Part shown: positions 27,545 to 37,756 of the stretch, one piece after another | Numbering within the stretch: position 1 is the first letter of the stretch | Layout: every line of letters starts with the position of its first letter | NCBI RefSeq assembly: GCF_022012305.1 | Contig: NZ_JAKLTM010000001.1 | Location: forward strand, 806,001-870,000 | Direction: 5' to 3' | Source of the DNA: Ramlibacter paludis | GTDB taxonomy: Bacteria > Pseudomonadota > Gammaproteobacteria > Burkholderiales > Burkholderiaceae_C | DNA length: 64,000 nt | Program-made: the position numbers and the translations under genes | The notes under the pieces: model-generated | Databases searched by the model: none | Told to the model about the DNA's origin: nothing | Seen by the model: the letters and a program-made list of their open reading frames with translations, nothing else

Positions 27545-27715
27545 TTATTTCAGCTTCGTTTCCTTGTACTCGACGTGCTTGCGAGCCTTGGGGTCGAACT
27601 TCATGATCGACATCTTTTCAGGCATCGTCTTCTTGTTCTTGCTGGTCGTGTAGAAGTGGCCGGTGCCCGCCGTGGACTCCAGCTTGATCTTTTCGCGTCC
27701 GCCTTTGCTTGCCAT
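27545..27715 (-). CDS. rpmG: Ribosomal protein bL33
   Basis: A 56-residue large-subunit ribosomal protein, read from the minus strand as [20 protein letters not shown] onward and ending [11 protein letters not shown]. It has the typical [15 protein letters not shown] core. The zinc-binding Cys pairs of the C+ form are absent, so this is the zinc-independent form. AAGGAG lies before the ATG. It is 11 bases downstream of rpmB, the usual rpmB-rpmG operon. Confidence 0.95.
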   Translation of the reverse strand: MASKGGREKIKLESTAGTGHFYTTSKNKKTMPEKMSIMKFDPKARKHVEYKETKLK

Positions 27716-27726
27716 CTCGGTTCTCC

Positions 27727-27960
27727 TTAGGCTTGGCCGCGAGCGCGCATGTCTGCGAGCACGGCATCGATACCGTTCTTGTCGATCAGGCGCAGCGCGG
27801 CGCTGGTCACGCGCAGGCGCACCCAGCGGTTTTCCGCCTCGACCCAGAAACGGCGGTATTGCAGGTTCGGCAGGAACCGGCGCTTGGTCTTGTTGTTGGC
27901 GTGGGAGACGTTGTTCCCCACCATCGGGCCCTTGCCCGTTACGTCGCAGACGCGTGCCAT
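27727..27960 (-). CDS. rpmB: Ribosomal protein bL28
   Basis: A 77-residue large-subunit ribosomal protein. It starts [20 protein letters not shown] and has [11 protein letters not shown], as is standard for beta-proteobacteria. An ATG two codons upstream is possible, but the chosen start gives the canonical N-terminus and follows AGGAG. It is the first gene of rpmB-rpmG. Confidence 0.96.
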   Translation of the reverse strand: MARVCDVTGKGPMVGNNVSHANNKTKRRFLPNLQYRRFWVEAENRWVRLRVTSAALRLIDKNGIDAVLADMRARGQA

Positions 27961-28056
27961 CGGCACTCTCCTAGAACCGCCCGGTCACTCACGTGAAGGG
28001 CTCACCTCGCCCTGACGGGGGCGGTATCCGGCCGGGGTGTCCCGGCGAAGCCCGCA

Positions 28057-28062
28057 ATTATA
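28057..28062 (-). promoter_or_regulatory. -10 element of the rpmB-rpmG promoter
   Basis: A perfect TATAAT on the minus strand lies 97 bases before the rpmB ATG. The -35 region, which would fall over the trxB end, is poor. The leader between them is GC-rich. Confidence 0.55.
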
Positions 28063-28092
28063 GCCCGGCGGGTAACCGACCGCTGGAGGCGG

Positions 28093-29133
<1,041 letters not shown>

Positions 29134-29200
29134 TCATCGATCTCTATCCGTTCGATTGTAAGAAGCGATGGCAGGCCGCCGGACTGGAGGGATTTGAAAC

Positions 29201-29875
29201 ATGTCGATGCTGTCCAACCTGGAACTGATTCGCCGGGTGCCCTTGTTTGCCCTGCTGACATCGTCCCAGGCGGAGGGTGTTGCCGATGCGGTGATCAAGC
29301 GGCGCTTCAAGCGCGGCGAGACCATCGTGGAGCAGGGCGAGAAGTCCAACACGCTGTACATCATCCTCACCGGCCGGGTGCGGGTGGTGACCTCCGACAA
29401 GCGCGGCCGCGAGGTGATCCTCGCCACGCTCAACCCCGGTGACTACATCGGCGAGATGAGCCTGATCGACAACGAGCCGCACTCGGCCACCTGCCGTGCC
29501 GAGGTGCAGACCGACATGCTGACGCTGGGCCGCGCCGAGTTCGCGCGCTGCCTGCCGGAGAACAGCTCCATGTCGTACGCGATCATGAAGGGGCTGGTGC
29601 AGCGCCTGCGCCAGGCCGACCGCAAGATCGAGTCGCTGGCCCTGATGGACGTCTACGGCCGTGTGGCCCGCGCGCTGCTGGAGTTCGCGCAGCCGGACCG
29701 CGAGGGCGTGATGACCATCCGCGAACGCATCTCCCGCCAGGACATCGCCAAGATGGTCGGCGCCTCGCGCGAGATGGTCAGCCGCGTGATGAAGGACCTG
29801 GAAGACCGCGGCTTCATCGAGACCAAGGAAGACGGTTCGATGATCGTCAAGGACAGGCTGACGACGCTGGGTTGA
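29201..29875 (+). CDS. Crp/Fnr-family transcriptional regulator
   Basis: A 224-residue regulator. The N-terminal cyclic-nucleotide-type domain has the cassette GEMSLIDNEPHSATCRA (84-100). The Arg that holds the cAMP phosphate in E. coli CRP is His94 here, while Ser95 is kept, so cAMP binding is uncertain. The C-terminal helix-turn-helix has SRQDIAKMVGASREMVSRVM. R190, E191 and R195 match CRP R180, E181 and R185 in spacing, predicting TGTGA-type recognition. No Fe-S Cys cluster of the Fnr type is present. GGAGG lies before the ATG. It is divergent from trxB and followed by ftsK. Confidence 0.9.
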   Translation: MSMLSNLELIRRVPLFALLTSSQAEGVADAVIKRRFKRGETIVEQGEKSNTLYIILTGRVRVVTSDKRGREVILATLNPGDYIGEMSLIDNEPHSATCRAEVQTDMLTLGRAEFARCLPENSSMSYAIMKGLVQRLRQADRKIESLALMDVYGRVARALLEFAQPDREGVMTIRERISRQDIAKMVGASREMVSRVMKDLEDRGFIETKEDGSMIVKDRLTTLG

Positions 29876-29888
29876 CGGCAAACAACAG

Positions 29889-29908
29889 GGCGCTCGGACG
29901 TGAGCGCC
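29889..29908. terminator. Hairpin between Crp-family gene and ftsK
   Basis: GGCGCTC-GGACGT-GAGCGCC, a 7-base-pair stem with a 6-base loop, lies 13 bases after the regulator stop codon. No U-tract follows, so termination is only partial or uncertain. Confidence 0.4.
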
Positions 29909-29932
29909 TGCTGCGCTAAGCTCTGCTTGCGC

Positions 29933-32263
29933 ATGACGTACTCCCTGAACACCCTGACCGACACGGCGCCGGCGCCTGCCCCGCGCACCGGCCTGGGCCG
30001 CTTTGCCCACGAAACCGCGCTGCTGCTGGGCGCCGTTTGCCTCGTGTACTGGTTCCTGGCGCTGGTGACCCATTCGCTGCAGGACCCGGCCTTCTCCACC
30101 TCGGGGGGCCACGCCACCATCGACAACATGGGCGGCCGCCTCGGCGCGCTGCTGGCCGACGCCAGCTACTTCGTCTTCGGTTTCTCGACCTGGTGGATGC
30201 TGGCCGCTGGCGTGCGCGCCTGGCTTGCTTCGCTGGCGCGCTGGATGCGTTCGGGCGAGCCGGCGCCCGCCGGCCACAAGTGGCTGCGCGGTCGCCTCGC
30301 CTTCTGGCTCGCCCTGGGCGTGCTCATGCTGGCCAGCACGGGCCTCGAGTGGTCGCGCCTCTATCGCCTGGAAGACCACCTGCCGGACCATGCCGGGGGC
30401 GCCCTCGGCTATCTCGTCGGGCCGGCCGCGGTGCAGTGGCTGGGATTTGCCGGCTCAGGCCTGGTGTTCGTGGCGCTGATGGTGCTGGCCGCCGCCATCG
30501 TGTTCCGCTTCTCCTGGAGCCACGTCGCCGAACGCATAGGCGCCGCGGTCGACGGCTTCATCGAATCGCGCCGTGAAAAGCGCGAGATCGCCGAAGACTT
30601 GGCGCTGGGCGAGCGCGCCGCGCGCGAGCGCGAGGAGACGGTGCAGGAGGAGCGCATCGAGATCGAGGAGCACCATCCGACGCCGGTGCTGATCGAGCCC
30701 GTGGTCATCGACGTGCCCAAGAGCCAGCGCGTCGCCAAGGAGCGCCAGAAGCCCTTGTTCACCGAGATGCCGGACAGCAAGCTGCCGCAGGTGGACCTGC
30801 TCGATGGCGCCAGCAGCCGGCAGGAGACCGTCTCCAACGAAACGCTGGAGATGACGTCGCGCCTGATCGAGAAGAAGCTCAAGGACTTCGGCGTGGAAGT
30901 GCGCGTGGTGCTGGCCCAGCCCGGCCCGGTGATCACCCGCTACGAGATCGAGCCCGCCACCGGCGTGAAGGGCTCGCAGGTCGTCAATCTCGCCAAGGAC
31001 CTCGCGCGCTCGCTGTCGCTGGTTTCGATCCGGGTGATCGAGACCATCCCCGGCAAGAACTACATGGCGCTGGAACTGCCCAACGCCAAGCGGCAGTCGA
31101 TCAAGCTGTCGGAGATCCTCGGTTCGCAGGCGTACAACGAAGCCAAGTCGCAGCTCACGCTGGGCCTGGGCAAGGACATCGTCGGCAACCCGGTGGTGGC
31201 CGACCTCGCGAAGATGCCGCACGTGCTGGTGGCCGGCACCACCGGCTCCGGCAAGTCGGTCGGCATCAACTCGATGATCCTCAGCCTGCTGTACAAGGCC
31301 GAGGCGCGCGACGTGCGCCTGCTGATGATCGACCCCAAGATGCTGGAGATGTCGGTCTACGAAGGCATCCCGCACCTGCTGGCGCCGGTGGTGACCGACA
31401 TGCGCCAGGCCGCCAACGGCCTGACCTGGTGCGTGGCGGAGATGGAGCGCCGCTACAAGCTGATGTCCAAGCTGGGCGTGCGCAACCTCGCGGGCTACAA
31501 CAACAAGATCGACGAGGCGAAGGCGAAGGAACAGTTCATCTACAACCCCTTCAGCCTGACGCCGGAAAGCCCGGAGCCGCTGGAGCGCCTGCCTTACATC
31601 GTGGTGGTGATCGACGAGCTCGCCGACCTGATGATGGTGGTGGGCAAGAAGATCGAGGAACTGATCGCGCGGCTGGCGCAGAAGGCGCGCGCCGCCGGCA
31701 TCCACCTGATCCTCGCCACGCAGCGCCCCAGCGTCGACGTGATCACGGGCCTGATCAAGGCCAACATCCCGACCCGCATTTCCTTCCAGGTCTCGAGCAA
31801 GATCGACAGCCGCACCATCCTCGACCAGATGGGCGCCGAAGCGCTGCTCGGCATGGGCGACCAGCTTTACATGGCCAGCGGCACGGGCTTGCCGGTGCGC
31901 GTGCACGGCGCCTTCGTGAGCGACGAGGAAGTGCACCGCGTGGTGGCCTACCTGAAGGAGCAGGGCGGCGAGCCGAACTACATCGAAGGCGTGCTCGAAG
32001 GCGGCACGGTCGACGGCGAGGACGGCGCAATGGGCGGCCTCCCGGGCGCGGAAGGTGGCGGCGAGGGCGACCCGATGTACGACCGCGCCGTGGAAATCGT
32101 GCTCAAGAACCAGAAAGCCAGCATCTCGCTGGTGCAGCGGCACCTCTCCATCGGCTACAACAAGGCGGCGAACCTGCTGGAAGCGATGGAGAAGGCGGGC
32201 TTGGTCAGTCCGATGAACGGTCGCGGCCAGCGCGAAATCCTCGTGCCCGGCCGCTCCGAATGA
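29933..32263 (+). CDS. ftsK: DNA translocase FtsK
   Basis: A 776-residue septal DNA pump that clears the chromosome terminus during division. Four membrane helices lie in the N-terminal 190 residues. A short charged linker follows, then the alpha/beta motor with Walker [13 protein letters not shown] and Walker [16 protein letters not shown]-terminal winged-helix gamma domain (about 710-776, [20 protein letters not shown]) recognises polar DNA sequences and activates XerCD. The linker is much shorter than in E. coli FtsK, as is common outside Enterobacteria. It is followed by lolA, a frequent neighbour. Confidence 0.96.
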   Translation: MTYSLNTLTDTAPAPAPRTGLGRFAHETALLLGAVCLVYWFLALVTHSLQDPAFSTSGGHATIDNMGGRLGALLADASYFVFGFSTWWMLAAGVRAWLASLARWMRSGEPAPAGHKWLRGRLAFWLALGVLMLASTGLEWSRLYRLEDHLPDHAGGALGYLVGPAAVQWLGFAGSGLVFVALMVLAAAIVFRFSWSHVAERIGAAVDGFIESRREKREIAEDLALGERAAREREETVQEERIEIEEHHPTPVLIEPVVIDVPKSQRVAKERQKPLFTEMPDSKLPQVDLLDGASSRQETVSNETLEMTSRLIEKKLKDFGVEVRVVLAQPGPVITRYEIEPATGVKGSQVVNLAKDLARSLSLVSIRVIETIPGKNYMALELPNAKRQSIKLSEILGSQAYNEAKSQLTLGLGKDIVGNPVVADLAKMPHVLVAGTTGSGKSVGINSMILSLLYKAEARDVRLLMIDPKMLEMSVYEGIPHLLAPVVTDMRQAANGLTWCVAEMERRYKLMSKLGVRNLAGYNNKIDEAKAKEQFIYNPFSLTPESPEPLERLPYIVVVIDELADLMMVVGKKIEELIARLAQKARAAGIHLILATQRPSVDVITGLIKANIPTRISFQVSSKIDSRTILDQMGAEALLGMGDQLYMASGTGLPVRVHGAFVSDEEVHRVVAYLKEQGGEPNYIEGVLEGGTVDGEDGAMGGLPGAEGGGEGDPMYDRAVEIVLKNQKASISLVQRHLSIGYNKAANLLEAMEKAGLVSPMNGRGQREILVPGRSE

Positions 32264-32306
32264 GTTTCCCTAACGTTCCGTAACGAACTTAGCCGCTCCG
32301 GCGCCA

Positions 32307-32330
32307 CCCAACGGACAATGTCCTGTTGGG
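32307..32330. repeat. Near-perfect inverted repeat before lolA
   Basis: CCCAAC-GGAC-AAT-GTCC-T-GTTGGG is a 24-base dyad with one unpaired T. It directly precedes and touches the lolA ribosome site (GGGAGAG). It could be an operator or an mRNA hairpin that affects lolA translation. Confidence 0.55.
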
Positions 32331-32341
32331 AGAGAACATCC

Positions 32342-32977
32342 ATGAAGAAACTATTTGCCGCCGCGCTGCTGGCCGGCGCCGGCCTCGCGGCGAACGCGGG
32401 CCCGATCGAAAGCCTCGAGAATTTCATCAAGACCGCGAAGACCGGGCATTCCGAGTTCACGCAGGTCGTCTCCGCGCCGCCTCGCAACGGGCAGGCCGGC
32501 AAGACCAAGACTTCGACCGGCACCTTCGACTTCGAGCGGCCGAACCGCTTCCGCTTCGTCTACCGCAAGCCCTTCGAGCAGACCATCGTGGCCGACGGCC
32601 AGACGCTGTGGATGCACGACGTCGACCTGAACCAGGTGACTTCGCGCAAGCAGGCCAAGGTGCTGGGTTCCACGCCGGCGGCGCTGATCGCCGCCGCGCC
32701 CGACCTGGAAACGCTGAAGAAGGACTTCGACCTGAGCGCGCTGCCCGATAGCGGCGGCATGCAATGGGTGCAGGCCCTGCCGCGCACCAAGGAAGGGCAG
32801 CTGGCCAGCATGAAGGTCGGCTTCCGCGGCGAGCAGCTCGCGGCCCTGGACATCACCGACAGCTTCGGCCAGCGTTCGCTGCTCACGTTCAACGGCATGC
32901 AGGTGAATGCCGGCGTGCCGGCCGACGCCTTCCGCTTCACGCCGCCGCAGGGGGCGGACGTCGTCAAGGCGCCCTGA
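32342..32977 (+). CDS. lolA: Outer-membrane lipoprotein carrier protein LolA
   Basis: A 211-residue periplasmic chaperone that takes lipoproteins from LolCDE to LolB. A Sec signal (MKKLFAAALLAGAGLAANA) precedes the mature half-barrel. Family stretches include GTFDFERPNRFRFVY and QTIVADGQTLWMHDVDLNQV. The Arg used in lipoprotein binding lies in NRFRFVYRKP. The length is normal. It sits 78 bases after ftsK, in the common ftsK-lolA-rarA order. Confidence 0.94.
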   Translation: MKKLFAAALLAGAGLAANAGPIESLENFIKTAKTGHSEFTQVVSAPPRNGQAGKTKTSTGTFDFERPNRFRFVYRKPFEQTIVADGQTLWMHDVDLNQVTSRKQAKVLGSTPAALIAAAPDLETLKKDFDLSALPDSGGMQWVQALPRTKEGQLASMKVGFRGEQLAALDITDSFGQRSLLTFNGMQVNAGVPADAFRFTPPQGADVVKAP

Positions 32978-32982
32978 CCGTA

Positions 32983-33003
32983 GGCTGGGGTGCAACCCCA
33001 GCC
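32983..33003. terminator. Hairpin between convergent lolA and small membrane protein gene
   Basis: GGCTGGGG-TGCAA-CCCCAGCC is a perfect 8-base-pair stem with a 5-base loop. It sits 5 bases from each stop region and lacks a long T-run. It shares the sequence GTAGGCTGG with the hairpin at 2428-2448, so it may belong to a dispersed repeat family. Confidence 0.6.
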
Positions 33004-33007
33004 TCCT

Positions 33008-33379
33008 TCAGATCTCGCGCGCGATCTGATCGAGCTGCTTGCGCTCGATGTATTCGTCCATCCGCGACAGCAGGCGCCACCATTCGCTGCCGTCGTCGCG
33101 AAACACGCGGATCGCGCCCGCCCGCACGAGGATCTTGCGCAGTTCGTCGTCCTCGAAGCCGCCGAGGTGATTGCGCAGCGTTTCGAAGGAACGGTCGGTG
33201 AAGCTCTTGTGCGACAGGAAATGGCGCGCCGTTTCCTCCGCCATGAACTCCACCTTGTGCTGCTCCTGCAGGATGCGCAGCTGGTTGCGGAACTGCTGGC
33301 GATTGAGCAGGAAGCTGATGCCGCCGCCGACCAGGGCGCCGAGCAGGGCGGAGAAGGTGGACCAGAGCGCCGTAGCCAT
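33008..33379 (-). CDS. Small membrane-anchored protein of unknown function
   Basis: A 123-residue protein with one N-terminal membrane helix (MATALWSTFSALLGALVGGGISFLL, about 5-25). A charged helical cytosolic part follows (QQFRNQLRILQEQHKVEFMA, ETARHFLSHKSF, SFETLRNHLGGFEDDELRKI). I do not recognise a named family. The start is the only ATG that includes the whole hydrophobic helix. It is convergent with lolA and divergent from rarA with a 24-base gap. The helical tail may interact with a membrane partner, but no function is claimed. Confidence 0.7.
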   Translation of the reverse strand: MATALWSTFSALLGALVGGGISFLLNRQQFRNQLRILQEQHKVEFMAEETARHFLSHKSFTDRSFETLRNHLGGFEDDELRKILVRAGAIRVFRDDGSEWWRLLSRMDEYIERKQLDQIAREI

Positions 33380-33403
33380 GGGGCGGACTATAAACTCGGG
33401 CGC

Positions 33404-34705
33404 ATGAGCAGCAAGGCCGTCCCCTCCGCCACCGCGCCGCTGGCCGAGCGCCTGCGGCCCAAATCGCTGGGCGAGGTGATTGGCCAGCAGCACCTGCTCG
33501 GCGAAGGCATGCCGCTGCGCATCGCCTTCGAGTCGGGCCAGCCGCATTCCTGCATCCTCTGGGGGCCGCCCGGCACCGGCAAGACCACGATCGCGCGGCT
33601 GATGGCCGACGCCTTCGACGCGCAGTTCATCACCATCAGCGCAGTGCTGGGCGGCGTCAAGGACATCCGCGAAGCGGTGGAGCAGGCCCTGATCGCGCAG
33701 GGCCACGGCCGGCGCACCATCGTCTTCGTCGACGAGGTGCACCGCTTCAACAAGAGCCAGCAGGACGCCTTCCTGCCGCACGTCGAGTCGGGCCTCTTCA
33801 CCTTCATCGGCGCCACCACCGAGAACCCGTCGTTCGAAGTGAATTCGGCGCTGCTGTCGCGCGCTGCCGTCTACGTGCTGCAGCCCCTGACTGAAGACGA
33901 CCTGAAGCAGATCGTGCAGCGCGCGCAAGCCATCGATGCCGTGCCGGCAATCGAGGAGGCCGCGCTGGACCGGCTGATCGCCTACGCCGACGGCGATGCG
34001 CGCCGGCTGCTGAACACGCTGGAGACGCTGGCGGTCGCGGCGACGAAGGAAAAGCGCACCGAAATCGACGACGCCTGGCTGCTCAAGGTTCTGGGCGAGC
34101 GCATGCGCCGCTACGACAAGGGCGGCGAGCAGTTCTACGACACCATCAGCGCGCTGCACAAGTCGATGCGCGGCTCGGACCCGGACGCCACGCTGTACTG
34201 GTTCGTGCGCATGCTCGATGGCGGGGCCGACCCGCGCTACATCGCGCGGCGCATGATCCGCATGGCGGTGGAGGACGTGGGCCTGGCCGATCCGCGCGCG
34301 CTGCGCATCGCGCTCGATGCCGCCGACGTCTACGAGCGCCTGGGCACGCCCGAAGGCGAGCTGGCGCTGGCCGAGTGCCTGGTGTACCTGGCCGTGGCGC
34401 CGAAGTCGAACGCCGTCTACAAGGCCTACAACGAGGCGCGCGCGCTGGTGCGCAAGGAGGGGACGCGGCCCGTTCCCATGCACCTGCGCAATGCACCCAC
34501 CAAGTTGATGAAGGACCTGGGCTACGGCAAGGAATACCGCTACGCGCACGACGAGGACGGCGGCTTCGCAGCGGGCGAGACCTATTTCCCCGAAGGGATG
34601 AAGCCGCCGGAGTTCTATCGGCCGGTGGAACGCGGCCTCGAAATCAAGATCGGCGACAAGCTGCGCGAGTTGCGCAACTTGAACAAGCGCCAGCCGGGAG
34701 GGTAA
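33404..34705 (+). CDS. rarA: Replication-associated recombination protein RarA
   Basis: A 433-residue clamp-loader-like AAA+ ATPase acting at stalled replication forks. Walker A GPPGTGKTT (about 51-59), Walker B IVFVDEVHRFN, sensor 1 GATTENPSF, the arginine finger region and the tetramerisation domain (YWFVRMLDGGADPRYIARRM) are all present. The length is standard. TATAAA lies 10 bases before the ATG and no Shine-Dalgarno is visible, so the transcript may be nearly leaderless. Confidence 0.95.
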   Translation: MSSKAVPSATAPLAERLRPKSLGEVIGQQHLLGEGMPLRIAFESGQPHSCILWGPPGTGKTTIARLMADAFDAQFITISAVLGGVKDIREAVEQALIAQGHGRRTIVFVDEVHRFNKSQQDAFLPHVESGLFTFIGATTENPSFEVNSALLSRAAVYVLQPLTEDDLKQIVQRAQAIDAVPAIEEAALDRLIAYADGDARRLLNTLETLAVAATKEKRTEIDDAWLLKVLGERMRRYDKGGEQFYDTISALHKSMRGSDPDATLYWFVRMLDGGADPRYIARRMIRMAVEDVGLADPRALRIALDAADVYERLGTPEGELALAECLVYLAVAPKSNAVYKAYNEARALVRKEGTRPVPMHLRNAPTKLMKDLGYGKEYRYAHDEDGGFAAGETYFPEGMKPPEFYRPVERGLEIKIGDKLRELRNLNKRQPGG

Positions 34706-34761
34706 AACCCCTAGAAACGCGCGGCGGGAGTGTCAGGCGCCGCCTTTACAATCCGCCGCAT

Positions 34762-34792
34762 ACCCGCCCACAACGTGTCTGGCGGGTTTTTT
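34762..34792 (+). terminator. Rho-independent terminator or attenuator upstream of livH
   Basis: ACCCGCC...GGCGGGT (7-base-pair stem, 12-base loop) is followed by TTTTTT. It lies 57 bases after rarA and 70 before livH, so it ends the rarA transcript or attenuates liv transcription. Confidence 0.7.
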
Positions 34793-34862
34793 GCTAGATG
34801 GACCCTGCGCCCCAAGAAGGCGTCCAAGTCCACGAACGCGGCAAGAAACGGAGAACAGCGCT

Positions 34863-35792
34863 ATGGAAATCCTGCTGCAGCAGATCATCAACGGTCTGGT
34901 CCTGGGCAGCATGTATGCCTTGGTGGCCCTGGGCTACACCATGGTGTACGGCATCATCAACCTGATCAACTTCGCGCACGGCGAGGTGTTGATGGTGGGC
35001 GCGCTCACCAGCTGGGCGATCATCACCACCGCGCAGGAGTCGCTGCCCGGCATTCCGGGCTGGCTGCTGCTGCTGCTCGCGACGCTCATCTCCTGCGTCG
35101 TGGCATCGGCCCTCAACTTCGTGATCGAGAAGGTGGCCTACCGGCCGCTGCGCAACAGTCCCAAGCTCGCGCCCCTGATCACCGCCATCGGCATGTCGAT
35201 CCTGCTGCAGACGCTGGCGATGATCATCTTCAAGCCGAACTACAAGCCCTATCCTACGCTGCTGCCGCCGAAGCCGATCCAGTTCGGCGGCGCCGTGATC
35301 ACCACCACGCAGATCATGATCCTCGGCGTCACGGTGCTGTCGCTGGCCATCCTGATGTACCTGGTGAACTACACGCGCCTGGGCCGCGCGATGCGCGCCA
35401 CCGCGGAGAACCCGCGCGTCGCGGCGCTGATGGGCGTGAAGCCCGATACCGTGATCTCCGCCACCTTCATCATCGGCGCCGTGCTGGCGACGATCGCCGG
35501 CGTGATGTACGCGTCCAACTACGGCACGGTGCAGCACACCATGGGCTTCCTGCCCGGCCTGAAGGCCTTCACGGCGGCGGTGTTCGGCGGCATCGGCAAC
35601 CTGGCCGGCGCGGTGGTCGGCGGCGTGCTGCTCGGACTGATCGAGTCGATCGGCTCGGGCTACCTGGGCGCGCTCACGGGCGGCGTGCTGGGCAGCCACT
35701 ACTCCGACATCTTCGCCTTCATCGTGCTGATCGTGATCCTCACGCTGCGCCCCTCGGGCCTGCTGGGCGAACGCGTGGCGGACCGGGCGTAA
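34863..35792 (+). CDS. livH: Branched-chain amino acid ABC transporter permease LivH
   Basis: A 309-residue inner-membrane permease with about eight helices. The start MEILLQQIINGLVLGSMYAL and YTMVYGIINLINFAHGEVLM are hallmarks of LivH. The ABC coupling loop ENPRVAALMGVKPD is present. The ATG is preceded by ACGGAGAA. It is the first gene of livHMGF. The complex imports hydrophobic amino acids or related acids from a LivK-type binding protein; no such gene is in this operon. Confidence 0.94.
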   Translation: MEILLQQIINGLVLGSMYALVALGYTMVYGIINLINFAHGEVLMVGALTSWAIITTAQESLPGIPGWLLLLLATLISCVVASALNFVIEKVAYRPLRNSPKLAPLITAIGMSILLQTLAMIIFKPNYKPYPTLLPPKPIQFGGAVITTTQIMILGVTVLSLAILMYLVNYTRLGRAMRATAENPRVAALMGVKPDTVISATFIIGAVLATIAGVMYASNYGTVQHTMGFLPGLKAFTAAVFGGIGNLAGAVVGGVLLGLIESIGSGYLGALTGGVLGSHYSDIFAFIVLIVILTLRPSGLLGERVADRA

Positions 35793-35801
35793 GGAGCAAG
35801 C

Positions 35802-36944
35802 ATGATGCTGAACAAGCAGAACAAGACCGTCGTCTGGGTGCTGGCAGCGCTGGCGCTCGCCATCCTGCCGCTGCTGCTGCAGGCGGCCGGCAACTTCTGG
35901 GTGCGCATCGCCGACACCGCGCTGCTGTACGTGCTGCTGGCGCTGGGGCTGAACATCGTGGTCGGCTACGCCGGCCTGCTGGACCTGGGCTTCGTGGCCT
36001 TCTTCGCGATCGGTGCCTACCTGTACGGCCTCATGGCGTCGCCGCACCTGGCGGAGAATTTCCCCTGGTTCGCGCAGATGTTCCCGAACGGGCTGCACAC
36101 CTCGATCTGGCTCACCATTCCATTGGCCGCCATCGTCGCGGGCCTGTTCGGCATCCTGCTGGGCGCGCCCACGCTCAAGCTGCGCGGCGACTACCTCGCC
36201 ATCGTGACGCTCGGCTTCGGCGAGATCATCCGCGTGTTCCTGAACAACCTGGACCACCCGGTGAACCTCACCAACGGTCCCAAGGGCCTGAGCCAGATCG
36301 ACTCGATCACGCTGTTCAAGTTCGACAGCCTGGGTATCGAGGGCCTCAACCTCGCGGGGCAGACCGACGTGTTCTGCTGGGCCGAGTCGTCCTGCGTCAC
36401 GCTCAACTCCGTCACCAAGTACTACTACCTGTTCCTGCTGCTGGTGGCGGTGAGCGTGGTGATCTGCCACCGCCTGGAGCTCTCTCGCATCGGCCGCGCC
36501 TGGATGGCGATCCGCGAGGACGAGATCGCCGCCAAGGCCATGGGCATCAACACGCGCAACATGAAGCTGCTGGCGTTCGGCATGGGCGCCACCTTCGGCG
36601 GCGTGTCGGGCACCATGTTCGCGGCCTTCCAGGGCTTCGTCTCGCCGGAATCCTTCTCGCTGATGGAGTCGGTGATGATCGTCGCGATGGTGGTGCTGGG
36701 CGGCATCGGCCACCTGCCGGGCGTGATCCTGGGCGCGGTGCTGCTGTCGGCGCTGCCCGAGGTGCTGCGCTGGGTGTCGGGCGTGCTGGACCTGCAGTCG
36801 ATCACGGGCGGCCGCCTCGACGCCTCCATCCTGCGCCAGCTGCTGATCGCGCTGGCGATGATCATCGTGATGCTGCTGCGGCCGCGCGGGCTCTGGCCGA
36901 CGCGTGAACACGGAAAAGTCCGCCCGGCGGGAGAGGTGCAATGA
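35802..36944 (+). CDS. livM: Branched-chain amino acid ABC transporter permease LivM
   Basis: A 380-residue inner-membrane permease partner of LivH. It has the signatures LLYVLLALGLNIVVGYAGLL, DLGFVAFFAIGAYLYGL and the coupling loop REDEIAAKAMGINTRNMKL. About ten helices are predicted. AAGGAGC precedes the ATG, 9 bases after livH. Its 3' end overlaps livG by 4 bases (ATGA), so the genes are translationally coupled. Confidence 0.94.
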   Translation: MMLNKQNKTVVWVLAALALAILPLLLQAAGNFWVRIADTALLYVLLALGLNIVVGYAGLLDLGFVAFFAIGAYLYGLMASPHLAENFPWFAQMFPNGLHTSIWLTIPLAAIVAGLFGILLGAPTLKLRGDYLAIVTLGFGEIIRVFLNNLDHPVNLTNGPKGLSQIDSITLFKFDSLGIEGLNLAGQTDVFCWAESSCVTLNSVTKYYYLFLLLVAVSVVICHRLELSRIGRAWMAIREDEIAAKAMGINTRNMKLLAFGMGATFGGVSGTMFAAFQGFVSPESFSLMESVMIVAMVVLGGIGHLPGVILGAVLLSALPEVLRWVSGVLDLQSITGGRLDASILRQLLIALAMIIVMLLRPRGLWPTREHGKVRPAGEVQ

Positions 36945-37756
36945 GCGACACCGTCCTCCGCGTCGGCGGCATCTCCAAGCGCTTCGGCGGCCTGCAGGCC
37001 TTGTCGGATGTCGGCCTCACCATCGAGCGCGGCCAGGTCTACGGCCTGATCGGCCCCAACGGCGCCGGCAAGACCACCTTCTTCAACGTGATCACCGGGC
37101 TGTACACGCCCGACAGCGGCACCTTCGAGCTGGCCGGCAAGCCCTACACGCCCAGCGCGGTGCACGAGGTGGCGAAAGCCGGCATCGCACGCACCTTCCA
37201 GAACATCCGCCTGTTTGCGGACATGACGGCACTGGAAAACGTCATGGTGGGCCGCCACATCCGCACCGGTTCGGGCCTGCTGGGCGCGATCTTCCGCACC
37301 CGCAAGTTCAAGGAAGAAGAAGCGGCGATCGCCAAGCGCGCGCAGGAACTGCTCGAATACGTCGGCATCGGCAAGTTCACCGACTACAAGGCGCGCACGC
37401 TGTCGTACGGCGACCAGCGCCGGCTCGAGATCGCGCGCGCCCTCGCCACCGATCCGCAGCTGATCGCGCTGGACGAGCCCGCGGCCGGCATGAACTCCAC
37501 CGAGAAGGTGGTGCTGCGCGAGCTGATCGACCGGATCCGCAAGGACGGCCGCACGATCCTGCTGATCGAGCACGACGTGAAGCTGGTCATGGGCCTCTGC
37601 GACCGCGTGACGGTGCTGGACTACGGCAAGCAGATCGCCGAAGGCTCGCCCTATGACGTGCAGCGCGACGAGAAGGTGATCGAGGCCTACCTGGGCCACA
37701 GCCACAAGGCGACCGGCAGCGCGCCGGCGGTGGCGGCCAACGGAGAAGAAGAATGA
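36941..37756 (+). CDS. livG: ABC transporter ATPase LivG
   Basis: A 271-residue cytosolic ATPase of the liv importer. Walker A is GPNGAGKTT and the Q-loop region is ARTFQNIRLF. The signature motif reads LSYGDQRRLEIARAL, the usual LivG variant of LSGGQ. Walker B is LIALDEPAAGMN and the switch His is in LLIEHDVKLVMGLCD. The C-terminal 20 residues are Ala-rich and variable. ATGA overlaps occur at both ends of the gene. Confidence 0.95.
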   Translation: MSDTVLRVGGISKRFGGLQALSDVGLTIERGQVYGLIGPNGAGKTTFFNVITGLYTPDSGTFELAGKPYTPSAVHEVAKAGIARTFQNIRLFADMTALENVMVGRHIRTGSGLLGAIFRTRKFKEEEAAIAKRAQELLEYVGIGKFTDYKARTLSYGDQRRLEIARALATDPQLIALDEPAAGMNSTEKVVLRELIDRIRKDGRTILLIEHDVKLVMGLCDRVTVLDYGKQIAEGSPYDVQRDEKVIEAYLGHSHKATGSAPAVAANGEEE

